Positions 54,826 through 64,000 of a stretch of DNA of 64,000 nucleotides are shown here, piece after piece; positions within the stretch are counted from its first letter, which is position 1; every line of letters begins with the position of its first letter. This stretch comes from Tragulus kanchil (lineage: Eukaryota; Chordata; Mammalia; Artiodactyla; Tragulidae). Under the pieces are notes generated by a model. That model was not told the DNA's origin. It did no database searches and saw only the letters and a program-made list of their open reading frames with translations. A program made the position numbers and the translations under genes. The stretch is from NCBI GenBank assembly GCA_022376925.1, contig JAIOJX010000032.1, positions 99,626,794 to 99,690,793 of the forward strand, written 5' to 3'.

Positions 54826-55457
54826 AGTGAAATATACCTTGCAGAGTGCCTGGCTTGTGATGGACTTAAAACTGTTTTTTCTTCCAGTGTCTCCTTTATT
54901 TTACTTTTCAACAATACAATGGGAAATCAGATAGTTTCAGCAGTCCTGCTGGGCTCAGGATGATCTTGGCACATTGAGAAGGGCTTCCCCTAAGCACAAG
55001 TTATCAAGTTCAAAATGCAGTGAAAGTCTTCTCTCTGGAAAAGTAGAGTGGAAGATGAAATGTTCCAAAACTTTTTTCTTAGAATGGATGAGGAAATTTA
55101 TCAAATTAAGTTGTTATTTCTAAAGCAAAAACTTCGAAATACAGAATATTAGTCAAGAAGCCTGAAAGTGCAGGAGTTTTGAAAGGAAATCATAAGTATT
55201 GAACACCTATGCGGTGCTAATCACTTAGACCTTCATCCTTATCTTGCATGATGACACCCTCTGGCTTCTCTGGCCACTTATACTCCTCAGGGAGAATCCT
55301 TCATGTCCTAGAGTCTCCATACAGTACAACCAAATGATCATGAGATTTGGAGGCAGATACTCCCAGGCTTGAATCCTGGTTCTGAGTGACCTTATGCAAA
55401 TCTCTTAGTTTCTTTGAGACTCAATATTCTCATCTGTTGCTGTAAGAATTAAATTAG

Positions 55458-55724
55458 GGCTTCCCTGGTGGTCCAGTGGTTGGAGAATCTGCCTTGCAGT
55501 GCAAGGGGCACTGGTTTGATCACTGGCCCGGGAAAATCCCATATAGCTAGGAGTGGCTGGGCTGGTGTATCCAGTTGGGAGCCACCACTCTGGAGCGCAT
55601 GTGCCCAGAGCCCGTGCTCTGCAGCAAGAGGGGCCACTGCAATGGGAGGCCTACACAGGCCAAAGAATAAAGATGGATGAAAAATAAATGATGACTTACA
55701 GGCAAAAAAAAAAAAAAAAAAAAG
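55458..55724 (+). mobile_element. tRNA-derived SINE (second copy)
   Basis: Copy of 54328-54599 in pair 18; the A tail is one base shorter. Confidence 0.9.
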
Positions 55725-55757
55725 GTAAAAGAAGTAAATTAGCTAATGAGTGAAATA

Positions 55758-55954
55758 GGGCTTCCCTGGAGGCTCAGTGGCAAAGAATCCACCTGCCAAG
55801 CAGGAGACTTGGCTTTGACCCCTGGATCAGAAAGATCCCCTGGAGAAGGAAATGGCGACCCACTCCAATAGGAAATCCCATTTACAGAGGAGTCTAATGA
55901 CCTATAGTCCATGGGGTCACAAAAGAGTCATGGACACAACTTAGTAACTAAACA
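55758..55954 (+). mobile_element. Bov-tA SINE (second copy)
   Basis: Copy of 54629-54825 in pair 18. Its last 80 bp appear a third time from 56940. Confidence 0.9.
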
Positions 55955-56423
55955 AGTGAAATATACCTTGCAGAGTGCCTGGCTTGTGATGGACACTAAA
56001 AAAATAAACTTATTTTAGGATGGCTTTATATTTACAGAAAGATTGTATAGAGAGTTCCTAAGTAATGCACAGCCAGTTTGCTCTACCGTTAACATCTTTT
56101 ATTAGTTTGATACATTTGCCGTGATCAATGAACCAATTAATACATTATTAACAAAGTCTGTACTTTATTCAGATACCCCAAGTTTTTACCTAGTGTCCTT
56201 TTGATGTCTCAGAACCCTGCCCAGGATGCTATGTAACATTTGGTTCTCAGGTCTCTTCAGGGTCCTCTTGGCTGTGACAGCTTTGTCAGACTTTCCATGG
56301 TTTTAATGGCTTTAGCACTTTTGAGGAATACTGGTCAGGTATTTTGGAAAGTGTTTCTTGGTCCCTCAATTAGGGTTTGTCTATTTTTTTTTTCACAATC
56401 AGACTCGTGTTATAGATTTCGAG

Positions 56424-56590
56424 GGCTTTCCTTGGTGGCTCAGACAGTAAAGAATCTGCCTGCCATGCAGAATACTCAGGTTTGACCCCTGGGTCGGGAA
56501 GATCTTCTGCAGAAGGGAATGGCTGCCCACTCCAGTATTCTTGCCTGGAAGTTCCATGGACAGAGGAGTCCAGCACAGTATAGTCCATAG
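56424..56590 (+). mobile_element. Bov-tA SINE in L1M
   Basis: GGGCTTTCCTTGGTGGCTCA head, AATCTGCCTGCCATGCAG, CACTCCAGTATTCTTGCCTG, CCATGGACAGAGGAGTCCAG, TATAGTCCATAGAG end. Confidence 0.9.
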
Positions 56591-57488
56591 AGATTTAGAC
56601 CACAAAGGTGACAAAGTGATGTGCCATTTTCATCATATGCCATCAAGTTAATGCTGTCCATGATCACCTGACTGAGAAGGCTTTTGCCTGGTTGCTCCAC
56701 TCTGAAGCCATTCCTATTTGCTCCCTTTCCATACTGTATTCTACGGAAGAGATCACCATGCCCAGCCCAGACTTAAAGAGTATGGAGTTTTGCTCCACCT
56801 CTTTGAGGGTGAAGTATTTACATGAATTATTTGAAATTTGTCTGCAGAAGAGATTTTTCTATTCTCTCATTTATTTACACATTCAGTCACCTGTATAAAA
56901 CATGAATATTTTATATTTTTCTAAAATCAATACTTGTATATCCCATTTACAGAGGAGTCTAATGACCTATAGTCCATGGGGTCACAAAAGAGTCATGGAC
57001 ACAACTTAGTAACTAAACAAGTGAAATATACCTTGCAGAGTGCCTGGCTTGTGATGGACACTAAAAAAATAAACTTATTTTAGGATGGCTTTATATTTAC
57101 AGAAAGATTGTATAGAGAGTTCCTAAGTAATGCACAGCCAGTTTGCTCTACCGTTAACATCTTTTATTAGTTTGATACATTTGCCGTGATCAATGAACCA
57201 ATTAATACATTATTAACAAAGTCTGTACTTTATTCAGATACCCCAAGTTTTTACCTAGTGTCCTTTTGATGTCTCAGAACCCTGCCCAGGATGCTATGTA
57301 ACATTTGGTTCTCAGGTCTCTTCAGGGTCCTCTTGGCTGTGACAGCTTTGTCAGACTTTCCATGGTTTTAATGGCTTTAGCACTTTTGAGGAATACTGGT
57401 CAGGTATTTTGGAAAGTGTTTCTTGGTCCCTCAATTAGGGTTTGTCTATTTTTTTTTTCACAATCAGACTCGTGTTATAGATTTCGAG

Positions 57489-57655
57489 GGCTTTCCTTGG
57501 TGGCTCAGACAGTAAAGAATCTGCCTGCCATGCAGAATACTCAGGTTTGACCCCTGGGTCGGGAAGATCTTCTGCAGAAGGGAATGGCTGCCCACTCCAG
57601 TATTCTTGCCTGGAAGTTCCATGGACAGAGGAGTCCAGCACAGTATAGTCCATAG
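57489..57655 (+). mobile_element. Bov-tA SINE (second copy)
   Basis: Copy of 56424-56590 in pair 19. Confidence 0.9.
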
Positions 57656-58329
57656 AGATTTAGACCACAAAGGTGACAAAGTGATGTGCCATTTTCATCA
57701 TATGCCATCAAGTTAATGCTGTCCATGATCACCTGACTGAGAAGGCTTTTGCCTGGTTGCTCCACTCTGAAGCCATTCCTATTTGCTCCCTTTCCATACT
57801 GTATTCTACGGAAGAGATCACCATGCCCAGCCCGGACTTAAAGAGTATGGAGTTTTGCTCCACCTCTTTGAGGGTGAAGTATTTACATGAATTATTTGAA
57901 ATTTGTCTGCAGAAGAGATTTTTCTATTCTCTCATTTATTTACACATTCAGTCACCTGTATATCAGGAAGGAGTCATGAATATTTTATATTTGTTCTAAA
58001 ATCTAATACTTGTATTTATTTTGTTGCTTAAATTTTGTACTTAGGACCAATGAAAGTCATTTCAGTTGGCTTTTATGTCCCTTTGATACCATCCCATCGT
58101 GTGTGTGTTCTCCTTCATTTTGTTTTAGCACTTGTTTATGTTCTGGCACCATGAGTACTTCAGGCTCCTCTTACACATCGCCTGCCCCAGATGGAGATCA
58201 GCTATTCCTCCAAAGAATCCTAGTTCCTTTTATTGAAATGTATCATTTTTTAACATCAGTTGTTTTCTTATTTGTAAGGACACAATGCAGACACTAAGAA
58301 TTCATTGTAAAAGTGTTAGACACTTAGTG

Positions 58330-58480
58330 TTTGCCATAAGAACTGTTGCTGTATTCTAAGTGTATTCTAAGCACTTTACATATGCTGAGTCCTTTAACCC
58401 TGGTAACCACCCTACTAAGTGGAGGTCCCATTATCATTCTCATTTCATGGAGAATAATGAGAGGATTCCTTCGCTATCCT
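58330..58480 (-). repeat. MIR (reverse)
   Basis: TATTCTAAGCACTTTACATA, TGCTGAGTCCTTTAACCCTG, CATTATCATTCTCATTTCAT. Copy at 59489-59640. Confidence 0.75.
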
Positions 58481-58900
58481 GGGGCTCACCTTCTGGTGAT
58501 GAAATAGACAAGCACAGAGTATTAGGAGCAGGAAAGAGGGGCACCCAATCCAGCTGTGGAATTGAGGAGAACTTTCTGGATGAAGTGACACCTAAGCCAA
58601 GTCTTGGTGGTCAGAAGGGAATTGTGAATAGAATTTGTGGAAATTCAACACGCCAGGAAGGGAAATAACCCCATGAGAGGGGACTGGTAAGCAGTCAGCC
58701 AGACATTGCCAGGCAGAGAATGAGTGACAGGGGGTTGACAATAAAGACAAGGGACCCAGTTTTAGAGTGTCATGTTTATTCTGCTAGGTTGAAGTTCTCT
58801 GTAAATGATGGGAAAGAGAGTGATATGGTAAGGTCAGAATTAGGGCTAATTTTAATATGGTGTGTGTGATAGGTAGGAGGAGTAAGACAATAGGTAACAT
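58481..58900 (-). repeat. L2-type LINE (reverse)
   Basis: ATTGAGGAGAACTTTCTGGA, TGAAGTGACACCTAAGCC, ATTCAACACGCCAGGAAGGG, TCATGTTTATTCTGCTAGG. Copies at 59640-60060 and 60841-61205. The repeated 102-codon plus frame covers L2 and MIR and is not a gene. Confidence 0.55.
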
Positions 58901-60084
58901 GGCTCATTTGAGAAGGAATAGGAGGGACTTCCCTCTTGGAATGGTTGAGACTTCATCTTCCCAGTATCACGGAGAGATCACCATGCCCAGCCCGACTTAA
59001 AGAGTATGGAGTTTTGCTCCACCTCTTTGAGGGTGAAGTATTTACATGAATTATTTGAAATTTGTCTGCAGAAGAGATTTTTCTATTCTCTCATTTATTT
59101 ACACATTCAGTCACCTGTATATCAGGAAGGAGTCATGAATATTTTATATTTGTTCTAAAATCTAATACTTGTATTTATTTTGTTGCTTAAATTTTGTACT
59201 TAGGACCAATGAAAGTCATTTCAGTTGGCTTTTATGTCCCTTTGATACCATCCCATCGTGTGTGTGTTCTCCTTCATTTTGTTTTAGCACTTGTTTATGT
59301 TCTGGCACCATGAGTACTTCAGGCTCCTCTTACACATCGCCTGCCCCAGATGGAGATCAGCTATTCCTCCAAAGAATCCTAGTTCCTTTTATTGAAATGT
59401 ATCATTTTTTAACATCAGTTGTTTTCTTATTTGTAAGGACACAATGCAGACACTAAGAATTCATTGTAAAAGTGTTAGACACTTAGTGTTTGCCATAAGA
59501 ACTGTTGCTGTATTCTAAGTGTATTCTAAGCACTTTACATATGCTGAGTCCTTTAACCCTGGTAACCACCCTACTAAGTGGAGGTCCCATTATCATTCTC
59601 ATTTCATGGAGAATAATGAGAGGATTCCTTCGCTATCCTGGGGCTCACCTTCTGGTGATGAAATAGACAAGCACAGAGTATTAGGAGCAGGAAAGAGGGG
59701 CACCCAATCCAGCTGTGGAATTGAGGAGAACTTTCTGGATGAAGTGACACCTAAGCCAAGTCTTGGTGGTCAGAAGGGAATTGTGAATAGAATTTGTGGA
59801 AATTCAACACGCCAGGAAGGGAAATAACCCCATGAGAGGGGACTGGTAAGCAGTCAGCCAGACATTGCCAGGCAGAGAATGAGTGACAGGGGGTTGACAA
59901 TAAAGACAAGGGACCCAGTTTTAGAGTGTCATGTTTATTCTGCTAGGTTGAAGTTCTCTGTAAATGATGGGAAAGAGAGAGTGATATGGTAAGGTCAGAA
60001 TTAGGGCTAATTTTAATATGGTGTGTGTGATAGGTAGGAGGAGTAAGACAATAGGTAACATGGCTCATTTGAGAAGGAATAGGA

Positions 60085-60281
60085 GGGACTTCCCTCTTGG
60101 CCCAATGGTTGAGACTTCATCTTCCAATGCAGGAGGTGTGGGTTCAATTCCTGATTGGGAAGCTAAGATCTCACATGCCTTGTGGACAAAACCCCAAAAC
60201 ATAATACAGAAGAATATTGCAACACATTCAGTAACGACTTTAAAAATGGTCCATATCAAAAAAAAAATATTTTTAAAAAAG
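60085..60281 (+). mobile_element. CHR-type tRNA SINE with long tail
   Basis: GGGACTTCCCTCTTGGCCCA head, B-box-like GGTTCAATTCC, GCTAAGATCTCACATGCC, then the characteristic tail ACAAAACCCCAAAACATAAT, CAGTAACGACTTTAAAAATG, GTCCATATCAAAAAAAAAA. AGAAGGAATA before and AGAGGGAATA after are a likely target duplication. A truncated copy lies at 58926-58965. Confidence 0.82.
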
Positions 60282-60654
60282 AGGGAATAACAAAGGCCCA
60301 AGGGAAATGTTCTAGGGGTCACAAGCAGGGCTGTGTCAGTTCAAGAGAGAGAAATGAGTTGTGTTAAATTGGCAGGACCTAGAGATTGAGAAGCAGTAGG
60401 GCTCTTGCATTTCTTTTCCTTCTAGAAGGTACAGTCTGAGTTCTGGGACAACAAAAGAGAAGGGACCCAAAGAGAATGTTCTAAGGAGAAGTTCAGAAAT
60501 TTGATGAGAGTAGCCTATGTTGTCAGTCTTGGAAATCTGAGTTTCCCGGAAAAGGAGCAAAGAGAAGGATTGTAACATTCTTGTATCACTGTGATTGCAT
60601 TTATCTGCAAGAGTTAGCAAATGCAATTATTAATATATTAGAATGAATATGTGA

Positions 60655-60780
60655 TTTTGGATCCAAACACGAAACTTTACCAAGATTGAATTCTACCTCT
60701 TCTTAGCTGGTCTATCTTGCCTAAGTCCCTGTGAGGTATAGTTTCCTCGTCAGTAAATGTAATACCTACATTCTATAGCA
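60655..60780 (+). repeat. MIR fragment
   Basis: GATTGAATTCTACCTCTTC, CTTGCCTAAGTCCCTGTGAG, TAGTTTCCTCGTCAGTAAAT. Full version at 61800-61980, continuing GACAACAGTTAATGCC. Confidence 0.65.
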
Positions 60781-61229
60781 ATGACAACTCTTCTTAGCTG
60801 GTCTATCATTGCCTAAGTCCTCTGTGAGGTCATAGTTGGCAGGGGCACCCAATCCAGCTGTGGAATTGAGGAGAACTTTCTGGATGAAGTGACACCTAAG
60901 CCAAGTCTTGGTGGTCAGAAGGGAATTGTGAATAGAATTTGTGGAAATTCAACACGCCAGGAAGGGAAATAACCCCATGAGAGGGGACTGGTAAGCAGTC
61001 AGCCAGACATTGCCAGGCAGAGAATGAGTGACAGGGGGTTGACAATAAAGACAAGGGACCCAGTTTTAGAGTGTCATGTTTATTCTGCTAGGTTGAAGTT
61101 CTCTGTAAATGATGGGAAAGAGAGAGTGATATGGTAAGGTCAGAATTAGGGCTAATTTTAATATGGTGTGTGTGATAGGTAGGAGGAGTAAGACAATAGG
61201 TAACATGGCTCATTTGAGAAGGAATAGGA

Positions 61230-61426
61230 GGGACTTCCCTCTTGGCCCAATGGTTGAGACTTCATCTTCCAATGCAGGAGGTGTGGGTTCAATTCCTGAT
61301 TGGGAAGCTAAGATCTCACATGCCTTGTGGACAAAACCCCAAAACATAATACAGAAGAATATTGCAACACATTCAGTAACGACTTTAAAAATGGTCCATA
61401 TCAAAAAAAAAATATTTTTAAAAAAG
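61230..61426 (+). mobile_element. CHR-type tRNA SINE (second copy)
   Basis: Copy of 60085-60281 in pair 21. Confidence 0.82.
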
Positions 61427-62074
61427 AGGGAATAACAAAGGCCCAAGGGAAATGTTCTAGGGGTCACAAGCAGGGCTGTGTCAGTTCAAGAGAGAGAAAT
61501 GAGTTGTGTTAAATTGGCAGGACCTAGAGATTGAGAAGCAGTAGGGCTCTTGCATTTCTTTTCCTTCTAGAAGGTACAGTCTGAGTTCTGGGACAACAAA
61601 AGAGAAGGGACCCAAAGAGAATGTTCTAAGGAGAAGTTCAGAAATTTGATGAGAGTAGCCTATGTTGTCAGTCTTGGAAATCTGAGTTTCCCGGAAAAGG
61701 AGCAAAGAGAAGGATTGTAACATTCTTGTATCACTGTGATTGCATTTATCTGCAAGAGTTAGCAAATGCAATTATTAATATATTAGAATGAATATGTGAT
61801 TTTGGATCCAAACACGAAACTTTACCAAGATTGAATTCTACCTCTTCTTAGCTGGTCTATCTTGCCTAAGTCCCTGTGAGGTATAGTTTCCTCGTCAGTA
61901 AATGTAATACCTACATTCTATAGCAATGACAACAGTTAATGCCTGTAATACTCTTGATCCATAGAACTGTGCTACCTATTATTATTAGTTCAAAATTGTC
62001 CATGACTTACTGTTTCATTTCTCATAAATTTCCTTTAATCTTTTAGCTATCTTTTGAGGGTACATTTTAGTATT

Positions 62075-62165
62075 TTCTCTTCATGTCAAGAAATTTAGAC
62101 ATAGAGAAGTGAGAGGATTTGTCCAAAATTAGAGATTGTCTAGAATAGATATTTGAACTCCAAGA
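62075..62165 (-). repeat. MIR fragment (reverse)
   Basis: ATTTAGACATAGAGAAGTG, AGGATTTGTCCAAAATTAG, AGATATTTGAACTCCAAGAC, a worn complement of the MIR core. Confidence 0.55.
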
Positions 62166-62234
62166 CTAGGACTCTCTCTACTAGGTTTTTGTCTGTCAGA
62201 AACTTGCTGAATACACAGTCAGTCTTTGGTCAAT

Positions 62235-62430
62235 TATATCATTTATTCATTTAATGAACTTTTATTTAAAGTACTATTCTTTGGCAAACATCATTTTATG
62301 AACAGAATGTAGCAGGAACCAGATAAATAAAATCTCTCTTCATGGACTTGACATTCTGGTTGGAGTGCTGTATGAACAAACAGACAAATAAATAGAAAAC
62401 CTAACGTCAGAGAAAGCCAAGTGTGATGAA
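62235..62430 (-). repeat. L2 3' end (reverse)
   Basis: CATTTATTCATTTAATGAAC, GTACTATTCTTTGGCAAACA, CTTCATGGACTTGACATTCT, AGACAAATAAATAGAAAACC. Confidence 0.7.
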
Positions 62431-62831
62431 AGAAGCCAAACAAAACTATGCCTAATCTGTAACATATTCTTTATTGATCCTACTTTAACTATTTCACCCA
62501 GATTAAATGTTCCACAGGTGATTACCCTACCTTTCTTTCGTTCATTTTAAGACCAGTGTTTCCTGTTGACACTGCAGTGAGAAAGAGCTGTGAGAGGAGC
62601 ACTTGGAGCAGAGCAGTATAAATATTGGCAATAATCTTTCCTAAAAACACTAGCAAATGTTCTACCTCAATGTGGAACACAGTGCTTTTGATAAAGCATT
62701 TATGATTGTTGGCTTGAGTAAAGGAAGGAAGATGAAATGCAATGAAAAAGACCTGACTAGGGGAAAAACACAAGTTAAAAGATGTAACTTATTTCATCAT
62801 TAGTAGCCTTTGAAGCATTCCAGTGTCTTTT

Positions 62832-63019
62832 TTTTTTTTTTACATGTATGTTCCCAGATCATTCATATGCATATCCCTGGACCCTCCCCCCACCCAGTTC
62901 CCCCCCTCCCATCCCTCCAGACCATCGCCCCAAGTGGTTGTAGGTACTCCTATTCCCCTAGCACAATGACAATAGCTATCTTTTCCACACATGACAGTAT
63001 AGGTTTCCATGTTACTCCC
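62832..63019 (-). mobile_element. Retroposed insert with G-rich strand, probable L1 3' UTR
   Basis: 188 bp between perfect 13-bp duplications TCCAGTGTCTTTT (62819-62831 and 63020-63032). On the minus strand it ends in an A tail (T run at 62832-62841) preceded by ACATACATGTA, and it carries an unusually G-rich run at 62885-62925 (complement of CCTCCCCCCACCCAGTTCCC and CCCCTCCCATCCC). A polypurine G-rich tract near the 3' end is typical of L1 3' UTRs, and this one does not look like the common bovine L1 ending. An unknown retroposed RNA is the alternative. Confidence 0.7.
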
Positions 63020-63089
63020 TCCAGTGTCTTTTCTCCAGCTGTTTTCTGTTGTTTAATGAGAACCCATGATATATAAATTTTTTCATACT

Positions 63090-63340
63090 GCTATTCCATT
63101 AAACATTGTAACACAAGCACACTCCCAAAGCCCCCTTCCAACATAATTTGTAATACCTGCATGATATTCCATCACATAAGTATAGAACAATTCATTTAAC
63201 CATTCCATTATTGTTTATTTTGCTTTTTCTTTTGGTGTATCAAGTTTTGGCACTGTGTTGGTATCTAGTTCTTTGAATGTATCATTCTAAAACTCAAATG
63301 CCCTAAAACAATATTTATTATTTCTCGTGTTTCTATAGGA
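63090..63340 (-). repeat. Old L1-type fragment (reverse)
   Basis: CATGATATTCCATCACATAA, TTCATTTAACCATTCCATTA, TTGTTTATTTTGCTTTTTC follow the complement of an L1 3' UTR (attccatc...aaccattcc...ttgttgg). ACTGCAATGAACATTTCTAT at 63791-63810 looks like its continuation. Confidence 0.6.
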
Positions 63341-63344
63341 TAGC

Positions 63345-63785
63345 TGATTTGATTCTAATGGTTTACCTTGGACTCAAGCACTGGCTGTCAGCTAGAGGCT
63401 CAGTTGAGTTAGAAAGTTCAAGATGGCCGTATTCCTTGAGTGGCAGCTGGTGCTGGCTGAGCAGTGGCTGCCTCTCTGTTCCTCAGTGCTCATATCCTCT
63501 TAATAAACTAGACTGGCTTGCTTGCAAGGATGTCTCAGGGTGGCATGCAGAGAGGGCCATTAAAATTCCAAGTCCTCATAAAGTCTAGGTTCTAAAACTA
63601 GTGAAACTTCACTTCTGTCACGTTTTTTTGATCAAAACAAGTCTCACAACCAGTCCAAAATCAAGGGATAGAAAATCAGATCCTACCTCTGGATGACAGG
63701 ACCACTGAAGTCACCTTACAAGGGAACACACATGCCAGGAAGTAAGGGATTCATGGCTGTTCGTCTTATGAGAGGTCACTACATA
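63345..63785. other. Insert-like unclassified repeat within the L1 fragment
   Basis: Sits between the two L1-like pieces 63090-63340 and about 63786-63900. It contains AAGATGGCCGTATTCC, CACTTCTGTCACG and AATCAGATCCTACCTC, which recall old eutherian LTR or DNA elements; I cannot name it. The 79-codon plus frame 63349-63588 has no domain. Confidence 0.4.
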
Positions 63786-64000
63786 AAACACTGCAATGAA
63801 CATTTCTATAAATTAAGTTTTATGTTTTAGGATCTAAAATGTTATTTAAATTATTAACCTGTAGATTTTTATTTATTAGGAAAAATATAAGATACATTTT
63901 AAAGTTCTTTATGTAAAGGCTATTTCTTTCCAGAATATACTTGGATAACCATTCACCAACTTTACTTTCTAAAAGAAGAATGCAATCGGTCAACCCTAAA

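Larger units (their letters stand above)
54210..54865 (+). repeat. MIR interrupted by two SINEs
   Basis: MIR left part: CATGAGATTTGGAGGCAGAT, CAGGCTTGAATCCTGGTTCT, CTTAGTTTCTTTGAGACTCA, TCTCATCTGTTGCTGTAAG. Right part after the SINEs: ACCTTGCAGAGTGCCTGGC TTGTGATGGAC. Inserts occupy 54328-54599 and 54629-54825. Copy at 55340-55994. Confidence 0.8.
53747..55994. repeat. Tandem duplicate pair 18 (unit 1130 bp)
   Basis: Positions 53747-54865 recur at 54877-55994. The left copy ends in TTAAAACTG where the right reads ACTAAAAAAATAAAC. The A tail of the enclosed SINE differs by one base. The doubly interrupted MIR is inside. Confidence 0.9.
55875..58012. repeat. Tandem duplicate pair 19 (unit 1065 bp)
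   Basis: Positions 55875-56939 recur at 56940-58012. In the last 50 bp the left copy lacks bases found at 57960-57975 and single bases after that. One A/G difference (56772 against 57834) could be a real allelic site. Confidence 0.9.
56010..58250 (-). repeat. Old L1M LINE (reverse), interrupted by Bov-tA
   Basis: Plus strand follows the complement of a mammalian L1M 3' region: AGAGAGTTCCTAAGTAATGC, CTACCGTTAACATCTTTTAT, GAACCAATTAATACATTATT, TTTTACCTAGTGTCCTTTTG, CTTGGCTGTGACAGCTTTGT, GAATACTGGTCAGGTATTTT; after the SINE it continues with GTGATGTGCCATTTTCATCA, ATGAGTACTTCAGGCTCC. Long but without an intact reading frame. Part is repeated (pairs 19 and 20). Confidence 0.75.
57814..60123. repeat. 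Tandem duplicate pair 20 (unit 1159-1160 bp)
   Basis: Positions 57814 to about 58958 recur at 58974 to about 60123. The left copy loses CCCA inside the CHR SINE (58940 region) and ends in unmatched AGTATCACG. The segment 57814-58012 is also in pair 19, so it occurs three times. Confidence 0.9.
59696..61932. repeat. Tandem duplicate pair 21 (unit 1145 bp)
   Basis: Positions 59696-60786 recur at 60841-61932. The left copy ends with a garbled 48-bp re-copy of its own sequence (60787-60835 repeats about 60698-60743 with three inserted bases). Part of the unit is also in pair 20, giving a third copy from about 58536. Confidence 0.9.

Noticed and set aside
64..61932. A novel tandem-duplicating element or programmed amplification system
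   Set aside because: Units share no sequence or terminal motif, boundaries are arbitrary, left ends are noisy, and the geometry fits unmerged contig overlaps.

Overview
This window looks like nuclear DNA of a ruminant mammal. It is intergenic or deep intronic, and I found no protein-coding gene, exon series, tRNA or rRNA gene that I can support. The ruminant call rests on many Bov-tA SINEs (a tRNA-like head joined to a BovB-derived tail), CHR-type tRNA SINEs and artiodactyl L1 3' ends, on a background of old mammalian MIR, L2, L1M, MLT1, mariner and hAT-Charlie repeats. I saw no BOV-A2 dimer, which is usually the commonest SINE in bovids. Instead there is a young-looking, CpG-rich tRNA-derived SINE with clean target-site duplications. 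A ruminant outside the bovids, perhaps a mouse-deer, fits better, but this is only an inference.

The dominant structure is not a known gene or element. From about 64 to 61,930 there are 21 separate direct tandem duplications. Each unit is 1,065-1,202 bp, and each involves a different, unrelated sequence. The two copies are almost identical and differ mainly in homopolymer length. The right ends of the left-hand copies often degrade into 5-60 bp of garbled sequence just before the junction. Where two junctions lie less than about 2.2 kb apart, the shared middle occurs three times, as expected if consecutive contigs overlapping by about 1.1 kb were abutted without merging. I conclude that these are probably assembly false duplications. 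Collapsing them would remove about 23.5 kb and leave about 40.5 kb of real sequence. Junctions lie near 1130, 3213, 5053, 8041, 15814, 18529, 25588, 27773, 31716, 34431, 36431, 38258, 41170, 43594, 46270, 48195, 50020, 54870, 56939, 58970 and 60840.

Layout. 1-9,400: reverse L2, MIR, an L1 interrupted by a CHR-2 SINE, and Bov-tA. 9,400-14,500: mostly unique, with an LTR-like segment and an MLT1 fragment. 14,500-24,450: L2 and MIR, a tRNA SINE, and four Bov-tA. 24,450-30,300: a young SINE carrying an apparent 3' transduction, an 81-bp mariner MITE, and a head-to-head SINE pair. 30,300-42,200: L2, MIR and CHR-2. 42,182-42,655: an L1 insertion with a twin-priming inversion, followed by a perfect 26-bp palindrome. 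43,100-47,340: a long reverse L2. 47,500-51,500: Bov-tA, microsatellites and a hAT-Charlie remnant. 51,500-56,000: three tRNA SINEs with target-site duplications and a MIR hit twice by SINEs. 56,000-58,250: an old L1M. 58,300-64,000: MIR, L2, CHR SINE, a G/C-skewed retroposed insert and L1 remnants.

The open reading frames are short and low in complexity, or are translations of repeats. The longest (5155-5886, 243 codons) runs through unique DNA, an L1 tail and a SINE, and is open partly because of a 5-bp difference between two false copies. I found no genetic system in the window. The real biological interest lies in the retroposon structures.
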